A DNA stretch of 5,968 nucleotides from Paracoccaceae bacterium (lineage in GTDB: Bacteria > Pseudomonadota > Alphaproteobacteria > Rhodobacterales > Rhodobacteraceae): assembly GCA_902525995.1 (NCBI GenBank), contig CABZJG010000111.1, forward strand, positions 1-5,968. The letters run 5' to 3'. The notes below the pieces were generated by a model. It was not told where the DNA came from, made no database searches, and saw only the letters and a list, made by a program, of their open reading frames with translations. Position numbers and translations under genes: made by a program. Numbering within the stretch: position 1 is the stretch's first letter; each line of letters starts with the position of its first letter. This document shows positions 1 through 5,968 of the stretch, in pieces.

Positions 1-420
1 AATTACACCATTTATACCATTATTTTGAGCTAAAAACTCCCACATGCTAATGTTACCTTCAGTACCAATTTTAGCTTCGATCGCTTTTTTCAATGCAGTT
101 GCATAAGCATATGATTTTTTATTGTCACCAAATACAGTCTTTACAATAATCATTAGTGTACTTGTTTTTTTCCAAATATCTTTTGTACCTTGTTCTGTCT
201 TTCTAAGCACACGCTTAAAAGCTTCTTCATTGCTCTTACTTTTTGTTACAAAATAGTAAAATTCCAAACTAGCTTCCAATAGTGCATAGAGCGTATTAGT
301 AGCTACAAGTTCTTGCTTGCTCCAAATCTCTCTTTTTGCTTCTAAATCGCTAAGCGTTTTTTCAATTGCTGTATCAAGTTCATTTACTAATTCAATTTTA
401 TTTTCGTTTGTCTTTGTCAT
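1..420 (-). CDS. Conserved hypothetical protein, C-terminus cut off by the window edge
   Basis: An open frame of 140 codons starts at the ATG at 418-420 and reads to the left edge without a stop, so the C-terminus is missing. The start is well supported: an AAAGGAG Shine-Dalgarno site lies 8 nt upstream. The product is soluble, Lys/Glu-rich and probably mostly helical, with no signal peptide or membrane segment. Recognisable segments are TLYALLE (residues 43-49), a stretch around IVKTVFGDNKKSYAYA (92-107), and WEFLAQNNGINGV (127-139). The FG-D-KK/RR-x-YxYAxxL pattern followed by a short Gly-containing 'GGI-like' end reminds me of a family of small hypothetical proteins on proteobacterial plasmids and integrative elements. 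That is recall, not a search result. Base composition is about 30% GC, well below the R-M genes. It is divergent from the gene at 594, with which it may share a control region. Function unknown. Confidence 0.8.
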   Translation of the reverse strand, partial: MTKTNENKIELVNELDTAIEKTLSDLEAKREIWSKQELVATNTLYALLEASLEFYYFVTKSKSNEEAFKRVLRKTEQGTKDIWKKTSTLMIIVKTVFGDNKKSYAYATALKKAIEAKIGTEGNISMWEFLAQNNGINGVI

Positions 421-428
421 TGCTTTTT

Positions 429-435
429 CTCCTTT
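429..435 (-). promoter_or_regulatory. Strong ribosome binding site for the leftward gene
   Basis: On the minus strand the bases read AAAGGAG, followed by 8 nt and then the ATG at 420. This near-perfect anti-16S match at good spacing fixes the start of the leftward gene and shows that it is a real translated frame, although its stop codon lies outside the window. I found no convincing -35/-10 pair. TATAGT on the minus strand (485-490) is a possible -10 box, but no matching -35 box lies upstream of it. Confidence 0.75.
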
Positions 436-535
436 AATAGCAAGTTTTGGTTTATGTCGTTTTCCGTAACAACATATTAAATTTACTATAGGTGGAGCTA
501 TTAAGCGTCTGACGTGAAATAGAAAGTTTGATTGC

Positions 536-568
536 TGATAACAGTAAATTTGATAAGGTGTTATCAAA
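536..568. promoter_or_regulatory. Nested inverted repeats of TGATAA boxes, candidate operator between divergent genes
   Basis: A perfect 8-bp inverted repeat, TTTGATAA (549-556) and TTATCAAA (561-568), is separated by 4 bp. A second perfect 8-bp inverted repeat, TGATAACA (536-543) and TGTTATCA (559-566), shares the same right arm. The result is three copies of TGATAA: two forward (536-541, 551-556) and one reversed (561-566). The cluster ends 25 bp before the ATG of the rightward gene. It is not followed by a T-run in either sense that would suit an intrinsic terminator, and it sits between divergent starts, so an operator for a dimeric repressor is the more natural reading. TTGATA at 550-555 could be the -35 box of a weak rightward promoter with TAAAAA at 572-577; this is tentative. 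Confidence 0.4.
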
Positions 569-593
569 ACATAAAAAATTTATTGAGTGATAG

Positions 594-1379
594 ATGCTTA
601 GACGCAGTAAACGATTCTTTATCAGTCAACATCCAACTTTTGGCAGTTACAAACAGCCGGTAAAATACAAAGTTGAGCAAAGTCCATATTTTTGGTGGTG
701 GAAAGCACTAACTAAAAGCCAATGCTATCTCAATCTCTGTTCAAAACGTTCTGTTCAAACAGACAGTAAAACAGACAAGAACATGCACAAAATATACAAT
801 GATTTTGGTGATGTGAGATACAAAGGTAATGAGCACAAAGCGTTTTGTGATTGGTGGAACACAAAGGTTAATGAATTTGAGATAAGAGGTGTTTATTTGT
901 TTGCTGAGCCACTTATGCAAAACACAGTTGCAGTTATAGATGATGAAGAAACTGCAAAACAAGCTGTATCAGATCAAAGCTCTCTTTTAGTTCGTATTCC
1001 TAAAAACATAAGACGTAAAGATATTGATAGTCGTTTGAACACCATTTTTGATAAGGAAATGGATTTTGAAAAAGGTATACAAACACGCAATCCAAATAGG
1101 TCTAATGCCAAGTATAAGCTATCAAAAGTTATTAAGGATATTGATTTTTTGAAAACAGCTTTTGCTGTTTATGAGATGTTCGAAGATGCACAAGCAAAAG
1201 GTGAAAAACTTGAAAACTTCAAAGTAGCTAAAGCACTTAGTATTAAAGTGGAAAGTAAGATTGAAGATGAAGTAAAAGATATTGCGTATGAAAGAAGAGT
1301 AATATCGGTTGCAGTAACTAGAAAAAAGAAAACTGCAAATGATGCTATAGGCAATACAAGCAAAGGCATATTTCCATAA
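594..1379 (+). CDS. Conserved hypothetical protein with a W-rich SPYFWWW motif
   Basis: A complete 261-aa frame ends with TAA. An in-frame TAG lies immediately before the first ATG (591-593), so 594 is the furthest upstream start. A weak GAG at 585-587 is the only ribosome-site candidate. The conserved-looking SPYFWWW block (residues 30-36) lies before the next Met (residue 64, at 783), which argues against that later start. Other blocks are IYNDFGDVR (67-75), DWWN (86-89), RGVYLFAEP (98-106), a basic IPKNIRRKD stretch (136-143) and a C-terminal KGIFP. The C-terminal third is Lys/Glu-rich and probably helical. There is no signal peptide, membrane segment or known catalytic motif. From memory, the order SPYYWWWEYL, then LYADFGDV, then WW, then RGxxLFAEP, then a terminal GxFP marks a full-length family of uncharacterised proteins on proteobacterial plasmids and islands. 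I cannot assign a function. It is AT-rich, divergent from the leftward gene and convergent with hsdR. Confidence 0.85.
   Translation: MLRRSKRFFISQHPTFGSYKQPVKYKVEQSPYFWWWKALTKSQCYLNLCSKRSVQTDSKTDKNMHKIYNDFGDVRYKGNEHKAFCDWWNTKVNEFEIRGVYLFAEPLMQNTVAVIDDEETAKQAVSDQSSLLVRIPKNIRRKDIDSRLNTIFDKEMDFEKGIQTRNPNRSNAKYKLSKVIKDIDFLKTAFAVYEMFEDAQAKGEKLENFKVAKALSIKVESKIEDEVKDIAYERRVISVAVTRKKKTANDAIGNTSKGIFP
737..777. repeat. Two short tandem-like direct repeats inside the gene at 594
   Basis: CTGTTCAAA occurs at 737-745 and 751-759, and AACAGACA at 758-765 and 770-777. The right copy of the first repeat and the left copy of the second together form the palindrome TCTGTTCAAACAGA (750-763). They encode part of the polar linker, roughly residues 49-62, between the WWW block and the FGDV block. 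They look like slippage-type duplication in a tolerant linker; no mobile-element end is seen here. Confidence 0.5.
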
Positions 1380-1409
1380 AATCTATTTCAGAACTCGTTT
1401 ATATTTAAA
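1380..1409. other. Short convergent intergenic gap without terminator
   Basis: Thirty AT-rich bases separate the stop of the rightward gene from the stop of hsdR on the opposite strand. No GC-rich hairpin or T-tract is present on either strand. Transcripts from the two sides could therefore read into each other unless Rho acts. This is also where base composition changes from the AT-rich left block to the R-M operon. Confidence 0.6.
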
Positions 1410-4400
1410 TCATGCTGCCCATTTTTCCGAAAAAGCTTCAGCTTGTTGTAGAACTGTTTGAATAGCAGCTGACTGTAAATCAGGCGGATACCCATATTTC
1501 CTAAGAATGCGTTTTACAGCGATACGAATTTTTGCACGTGCCATCTCGCTGTGATGCCAATCAATCGTTGCGTTGGAGCGAACAGACTGGAGTAACTCAT
1601 GTGCAATGAGCTTGAGCTTTTTATCACCCATAACATCAACGGCGCTTTCGTTTTCCGAAAGGGCTTCATAAAAAGCGACCTCATCTTCAGTCAGACCGTC
1701 CTTGCCACGCTGCTCCATCTCAGCTCGGATCTCTTTAGCAAGTGCAATCAGCTCTTCAATCACTTGTGCCGTTGTTAGTGCATTGGTATGGTATCGGTTT
1801 ATTGCTTCAGTGAGCCTTTCAGAGAAAGCTTTGGTTTTTACAACGCGCGAACTCAGCTTTGATTTAATCTCACCACTGATCAGTTTTTTTAAAGCCTCAA
1901 GTGCGAGGTTCTTTTTTTCCATACCCTCAATTTCAGCAAGGAACTCATCAGACAAAATTGAAATGTCTTGTGATTCCATACCGGCCGCCTGTAAAATATC
2001 TATAATTTCAGTTGATATTACAGCGCGACTAATAATCTGCTGCACAGCCAAATCATCATCTTTGGTCTTTTTCTTTTTGCCAACACTTTTAACCAGTGCA
2101 GCTCGAATAGCTTGGAAAAAACCAACTTCGTCACGTATTGCTTTGGCTTCATCACTTGAAGCGGCTAGAGCAAAGGCTTTGCTTAGATTTAGTGCAGCAT
2201 CCGAGTAACGTTTGTGCGCCTGCTTTTTTGCCTCAGTAGATGTTTCTTTTTCAGCTGCTTTACGTTGTTCTTCTAATATCCACTCCATTGCACCAGCCAT
2301 TACAGCCAAACGATTTTTTGCTTCACCTTTTAAGCCAGCCAAATAGTCAAAGCCAAATAACATATCTTTAACTATTTCATATTTTTCTATCATCACCGCA
2401 ACGGCGTCGGCTTGGCTAATACCCGTCTTGCCCCTATCGCCACCTGAGTAGTTGCCCAACGCATTCTTTAGGCTTTGTGCAATGCCTATATAGTCCACTA
2501 TCAGTCCGCCGGGTTTATCTTTGAATACACGGTTTACGCGGGCAATCGCCTGCATCAGGCCGTGTCCCTTCATAGGCTTGTCTACGTACATTGTGTGCAT
2601 TGAAGGCGCATCAAATCCTGTAAGCCACATATCCCGTACGATAACTATTTTTAGACCATCGTCAGCCTTCTTTGCACGTTTAGCTAATAGGTCGCGTCTG
2701 GCCTTATTGCCGATATGCTGCTGCCATTCTTTGGGGTCCGAAGCCGATCCAGTCATTACGACTTTGATCTTTCCTTTGTCGTCATCAGTGCTGTGCCAGT
2801 CAGGCCGGATACCGATAATAGCTTCATACAGAGCAATGCAGATGCTCCTGCTCATACAAACAATCATTGCCTTGCCGTCCATTGCATCAACACGAGCTTC
2901 GAAGTGGTCGACCAAGTCAGCTGCCACCATTTTTAACCTGTCTTCAGCACCAACAAGTGCTTCGACACGTGACCACTTGCCCTTCTTCTTTTCTGCTTCT
3001 GATACGTCGCCATCGTGTGCAAGGTCATCGATTTCTTCATCGATTTTAGCTATTTCATCTTCGTCTAATTCAATACGGGCAAGCCTGCTCTCATAATAAA
3101 TTGGAACAGTTGCACCATCTTCAACACCACGTTGGATATCGTAGATGTCGATATAATCACCAAATACTGCAGGTGTGTTTACGTCTGTTGCCTCAATTGG
3201 TGTGCCGGTAAAACCTATGAACGAGGCATTAGGGATTGCATCACGTAAATGCTTTGCAAAACCGTATGATACTTCGCCGCTCTCACTGGCAACCTTAGCT
3301 TTAAAACCGTATTGGCTGCGGTGTGCCTCATCAGCGATCACAACCACATTGCGCCGTTCCGTTAGCATTGGATATTCGCTTTCACCCTTTTCAGGTGCAA
3401 ACTTTTGAATGGTAGTAAAGATTACGCCGCCTGACGGAACGGCCAGCAGTGTTTGCAAATGTTCTCTGTCATTGGCCTGCACAGGTGTTTGCCGAATAAG
3501 GTCTTTGCAACCTGCGAATGTTGCAAACAGTTGATCGTCCAAATCATTGCGATCAGTCAGTACAATCAGCGTTGGATTAGCCATCTGCGGATGGGCAATA
3601 ACCTCGCCTGCGTAGAATGCCATCAACAGACTTTTGCCAGATCCCTGTGTATGCCAAATAACGCCAACTCTGTTGTCGCCGCTATTGTCTGTAGCGTTGA
3701 TCGTACATTGCACCGCTTTGTGTACTGCATGAAACTGGTGATAGCCCGCTATCTTTTTAATCAGATCGCTGCCTGTGTTTTCAAACACCATAAATCCACG
3801 CAGCATTGACAACAGGCACTCTTTATCGAAAACGCCGTTGATTAGCGTTTCCAATTCAGGCACACCTTTTGGTGCAATATTTTCTCCATCAACGGTACGC
3901 CATGCCATAAAGCGTTCGCTGTCAGCAGTTAAAGAGCCAACACGCGCCAACAATCCATCAGATGTAATCAGCAATCCGTTAGTACGAAACAGCGATGGGA
4001 TTTCGTCTTTATAAGTTTGCAGCTGGTTATAAGCATCATCGATAGTGGCATTTTCATCAACAGGGTTTTTCAGCTCAATCACTACAAGCGGTAGCCCATT
4101 AACAAACACAACCACATCCGGTCTGCGGTTTTTTCCACCTTCGATGACGGTGAACTGATTAGCTGCCACCCACTCATTCTTTGTGGGGTTTTCAAAATCA
4201 ATCAGCTTGGCTTTGTCCGTGCCTATACTGCCATCTTCACGTTTTATATCCACATCAACACCGTCAACCATTAGTTGATGTAGACGACGGTTTTCTTCCA
4301 CTAAACTTGGGAAATCTGTTTGTTGCAGTTTACGTAAGGCATAGTCAAAGGCATTGGCACTTAGATGCGGATTGATGGTATGAAAGGCTGTTTTGAAACG

Positions 4401-4550
4401 TTCGATTAAGATAGTTACATCATAAGCGGCACGTTCAGGCGCATCGCCATCGGGCGAGATATCTGGCCCATGCAATACCCCATAGTCTAACGCCTCCAAC
4501 CAGTCTAAGCAGGCTTGTTCAACATGATCTTCTGTGAACTTTCCACTCAT
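1410..4550 (-). CDS. hsdR: Type I restriction enzyme, R subunit (HsdR)
   Basis: HsdR is the motor and nuclease of the type I complex. It pulls DNA by ATP hydrolysis and cuts far from the unmethylated target. The 1046 aa match the family's usual size. The N-terminal PD-(D/E)xK nuclease shows RRPD (D145), ELK (E159, K161) and a QLQTY motif (176-180). The superfamily 2 translocase follows: TQGSGKS Walker A (301-307), LTDRNDLDDQ (331-340), DEAH (407-410), FTGTP (447-451), GFDAP (645-649) and QAIARVNR (667-674). An acidic segment lies at about 495-521. The C-terminal part, from about 740, is helical and highly charged, as in the DUF3387-type region that docks on the methyltransferase core. The start is fixed by a GGAGGA site 6 nt upstream. 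The ATG overlaps the hsdS stop as ATGA, so translation is probably coupled. DEAH and the N-terminal sequence differ from EcoR124I as I recall it (DECH), so I do not place it in subfamily IC. All key residues are present and it should be active. Confidence 0.97.
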   Translation of the reverse strand: MSGKFTEDHVEQACLDWLEALDYGVLHGPDISPDGDAPERAAYDVTILIERFKTAFHTINPHLSANAFDYALRKLQQTDFPSLVEENRRLHQLMVDGVDVDIKREDGSIGTDKAKLIDFENPTKNEWVAANQFTVIEGGKNRRPDVVVFVNGLPLVVIELKNPVDENATIDDAYNQLQTYKDEIPSLFRTNGLLITSDGLLARVGSLTADSERFMAWRTVDGENIAPKGVPELETLINGVFDKECLLSMLRGFMVFENTGSDLIKKIAGYHQFHAVHKAVQCTINATDNSGDNRVGVIWHTQGSGKSLLMAFYAGEVIAHPQMANPTLIVLTDRNDLDDQLFATFAGCKDLIRQTPVQANDREHLQTLLAVPSGGVIFTTIQKFAPEKGESEYPMLTERRNVVVIADEAHRSQYGFKAKVASESGEVSYGFAKHLRDAIPNASFIGFTGTPIEATDVNTPAVFGDYIDIYDIQRGVEDGATVPIYYESRLARIELDEDEIAKIDEEIDDLAHDGDVSEAEKKKGKWSRVEALVGAEDRLKMVAADLVDHFEARVDAMDGKAMIVCMSRSICIALYEAIIGIRPDWHSTDDDKGKIKVVMTGSASDPKEWQQHIGNKARRDLLAKRAKKADDGLKIVIVRDMWLTGFDAPSMHTMYVDKPMKGHGLMQAIARVNRVFKDKPGGLIVDYIGIAQSLKNALGNYSGGDRGKTGISQADAVAVMIEKYEIVKDMLFGFDYLAGLKGEAKNRLAVMAGAMEWILEEQRKAAEKETSTEAKKQAHKRYSDAALNLSKAFALAASSDEAKAIRDEVGFFQAIRAALVKSVGKKKKTKDDDLAVQQIISRAVISTEIIDILQAAGMESQDISILSDEFLAEIEGMEKKNLALEALKKLISGEIKSKLSSRVVKTKAFSERLTEAINRYHTNALTTAQVIEELIALAKEIRAEMEQRGKDGLTEDEVAFYEALSENESAVDVMGDKKLKLIAHELLQSVRSNATIDWHHSEMARAKIRIAVKRILRKYGYPPDLQSAAIQTVLQQAEAFSEKWAA

Positions 4551-5854
4551 ACAGCTTCCTCCACTGCACGTTCAGCATCCTTCACACGGATTTCACCAGA
4601 CATGAGTTTTGGGAGGAGAGTGTCGCGTAGTTCAGCAAGGGTTTCATTCTGGTGATGGTTGGCGGCTATTTTCTTATACAGTGATGCTGCCTTTTTTTCG
4701 AATTGGTCCAATATAGAATTTTCGCAAATCGTTATTTGATGTTTAACAAAATCTGCTTTTTTAAAAAAATCTCTAGCACTGCCGGAACCCCAACCAATAA
4801 CATGAGTGATTTTATCTTCAATAGAAAGATTAAGAAAAAACCTATAAGGAAAGCCTTTTGCAGGTCTAAAGCACCACATATTTTGGTTTCTCAACGCTGG
4901 CAGCATATGCGGAAATATATATGATGTCTTGCCCAAACTCGCAGCTACCATAACAACGTGAAAATCAAATGGTTCACATAAATATTTCTGATAATCTTCT
5001 GCAAATTTCTCAGGTAAATAAACATCGTCAGCAAGACGTTCGGCACTTCTGGCATCACCAAAATTTTTGGTTCTTAATACAAACAAGCCTTCTTTCACAT
5101 AGTCGGAACTTTTAAAAGCGTATCCATTTAAAATTTTGGCCAATGAACCAAGCTCTTTACTTACCCAACCCACCGGTAAACCATCTTCACCAAATGAACT
5201 TGGAAACAGTGCAGCAGTTTCAGCATCCATATGTGCTGGTGCATTGCCAGCGGCTATTGCATGGACTGGGTCAAAATTCACAAACCAGCTTTTGAAGATC
5301 GCCCGCGCCATCTCTTCCAACGTTTCATTCATTCGGCGGTTGTTTTCAATCTTATCGTCGAGCGCGCCTAATACGGAAGCGATTGCTTTTTGATCTTTGA
5401 TAGACGTTGAAGGAACATCAAAAGATTCTATCATTCCCTTAGTCAAAGCATTACGGGTTGCACCCGCAGCTGCTAAATTTAGCATGTGTGTCTGCATTTT
5501 AGGGTTTACTAGAAAATAGTGCAGATATTTATGAATCAATTTACACGGGTCAGGTCGAATGATTGCGACATGTTGATTTACACGAGCAGGCAGGACATCT
5601 TTGGGCACCTGACAAACACGTGCGACGCTATCACCAGTAATATTCAATAAAACATCATCTGGTTTTACGTCGACGTTCTGAAGTTGTTTTGCTTGTAAAT
5701 CCGAAATGAAAGCCAAACCTGCTCTTACGAATAAGTTGTTATGGATATTTTGGCTTCGGATAAGAGAAAAAGGACCTTCCTCTAAATAACTTTCTTTTCC
5801 ACCACGCGGCGTTGCGCCACTACCAATCTTCAAACAGCAATCACTAAGTTTCAT
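4547..5854 (-). CDS. hsdS: Type I restriction-modification specificity subunit (HsdS)
   Basis: HsdS reads the bipartite DNA target and holds the two HsdM subunits. At 435 aa it has the full two-domain layout. TRD1 covers about residues 1-150, with the typical IGSGATPRGG opening and LLNITGDSVARV, then RVNQHVAIIRP. A conserved central helix follows: QKAIASVLGALDDKIENN, then ARAIFKSWFVNFDPV (155-197). TRD2 covers about 228-375, with the NGYAFKSSDYV opening (243-252) and LRNQNMWCFRP. The distal helix is about 380-422, ending in LRDTLLPKLMSGEIRV. The two helices form the antiparallel spacer that sets the distance between half-sites. The start ATG overlaps the stop of the upstream hsdM-like frame as ATGA, and its own stop overlaps the hsdR start in the same way. 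Its ribosome site is weak (CAGG), consistent with coupled translation. TRD2 is richer in AT than the central region. The target sequence cannot be read from the protein by eye. Confidence 0.96.
   Translation of the reverse strand: MKLSDCCLKIGSGATPRGGKESYLEEGPFSLIRSQNIHNNLFVRAGLAFISDLQAKQLQNVDVKPDDVLLNITGDSVARVCQVPKDVLPARVNQHVAIIRPDPCKLIHKYLHYFLVNPKMQTHMLNLAAAGATRNALTKGMIESFDVPSTSIKDQKAIASVLGALDDKIENNRRMNETLEEMARAIFKSWFVNFDPVHAIAAGNAPAHMDAETAALFPSSFGEDGLPVGWVSKELGSLAKILNGYAFKSSDYVKEGLFVLRTKNFGDARSAERLADDVYLPEKFAEDYQKYLCEPFDFHVVMVAASLGKTSYIFPHMLPALRNQNMWCFRPAKGFPYRFFLNLSIEDKITHVIGWGSGSARDFFKKADFVKHQITICENSILDQFEKKAASLYKKIAANHHQNETLAELRDTLLPKLMSGEIRVKDAERAVEEAV
4557..4562 (-). promoter_or_regulatory. 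Ribosome binding site of hsdR inside the end of hsdS
   Basis: The minus strand reads GGAGGA 6 nt before the hsdR ATG at 4550. It lies within the last codons of hsdS. With the 4-nt ATGA overlap, hsdR can be translated both by re-initiating ribosomes and by direct entry, which would help keep R subunit levels tied to HsdS. It also confirms the chosen hsdR start. Confidence 0.75.
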
Positions 5855-5968
5855 TCTGTATCAACCTGAATAAGATTTAGAGATGACTCTATTTTTGACT
5901 GAAGCTCAGCCCCTGCTTGAAAATGTTGATTTAATTTAATTGAAAGCAACTCAAATTTTTCTTCAAAA
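5851..5968 (-). CDS. hsdM: C-terminal tail of a probable type I methyltransferase subunit (HsdM), partial
   Basis: Reading in from the right edge on the minus strand, 38 codons end in a TGA that overlaps the hsdS ATG as ATGA. The visible tail begins FEEKFELLSIKLNQHF, continues AGAELQSKIESSLNLI and ends QVDTE. This heptad-like Glu/Leu helix resembles the end of many type I N6-adenine methyltransferase subunits as I remember them (FEEKM...L...L..Q...... L...I..NL). The catalytic NPPF and AdoMet motifs would lie outside the window. Position just before hsdS is the normal hsdM-hsdS-hsdR order, which is the strongest argument. HsdM would methylate adenine in both half-sites of the target. Alternatives such as a toxin or DNA-binding gene inserted between hsdM and hsdS cannot be excluded from 38 residues. 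Confidence 0.7.
   Translation of the reverse strand, partial: FEEKFELLSIKLNQHFQAGAELQSKIESSLNLIQVDTE

Noticed and set aside
535..544. CTGATAACAG as a LexA (SOS) box
   Set aside because: It has CTG and CAG ends, but the length does not fit the CTGT-N8-ACAG pattern.
549..568. The TTTGATAA/TTATCAAA hairpin as an intrinsic terminator
   Set aside because: The stem is AT-rich, has no proper T-tract after it on either strand, and lies between two divergent starts where a terminator would serve no gene seen here.
741..1369. Two minus-strand frames (73 and 66 codons) rich in Phe, Ser and Val, resembling membrane proteins
   Set aside because: They are antisense shadows of the Lys/Glu-rich gene at 594, whose complement naturally reads as hydrophobic residues.
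1702..3408. Several plus-strand open frames of 60-191 codons, the longest Ser/Ala/Ile-rich
   Set aside because: They lie opposite hsdR, have low-complexity compositions typical of reverse-complement reading, and lack convincing ribosome sites or domains. The hsdR frame under them carries every expected motif.
4703..5393. Plus-strand frames of 73 and 85 codons opposite hsdS
   Set aside because: No ribosome site or recognisable domain; hsdS is continuous and complete on the other strand.

Overview
The window carries most of a type I restriction-modification (R-M) operon on the minus strand. Beside it lies an AT-rich, divergently transcribed pair of genes of unknown function. The host is probably a proteobacterium, and a moderately low-GC gammaproteobacterium fits best. 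The genes are compact with ATGA overlaps, the Shine-Dalgarno sites are purine-rich, and the proteins resemble proteobacterial accessory families. This is an inference; the window holds no rRNA, tRNA or housekeeping marker.

Right three quarters (1410-5968, all minus strand). The order of transcription is the C-terminal tail of a probable hsdM (cut by the window edge), then hsdS (435 aa, specificity subunit with two target-recognition domains), then hsdR (1046 aa, nuclease/translocase). Both junctions are 4-nt ATGA overlaps, so the three genes are almost certainly one translationally coupled operon. HsdM and HsdS would form the methyltransferase that protects the host's own target sites. Adding HsdR gives the complex that translocates and cuts unmodified incoming DNA. 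Every diagnostic nuclease and helicase motif of HsdR can be read, and no frameshift is seen, so the system looks functional.

Left quarter (1-1379). A minus-strand gene begins at 420 and runs off the left edge (140 residues visible). A plus-strand gene occupies 594-1379 (261 aa). They are separated by a 173-bp AT-rich region holding a cluster of TGATAA-type boxes arranged as nested inverted repeats, a candidate shared operator. I know no biochemical function for either protein. Both resemble, from memory only, conserved hypothetical proteins found on plasmids and integrative elements. The plus-strand gene converges on hsdR with a 30-bp gap and no visible terminator. Base composition rises from about 30-35% GC on the left to about 45-50% over much of the R-M operon, which suggests that the two blocks have different histories.

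No tRNA, rRNA, CRISPR array, transposase, integrase, attachment site or replication origin was seen. There is no gene-free stretch longer than 300 bases.
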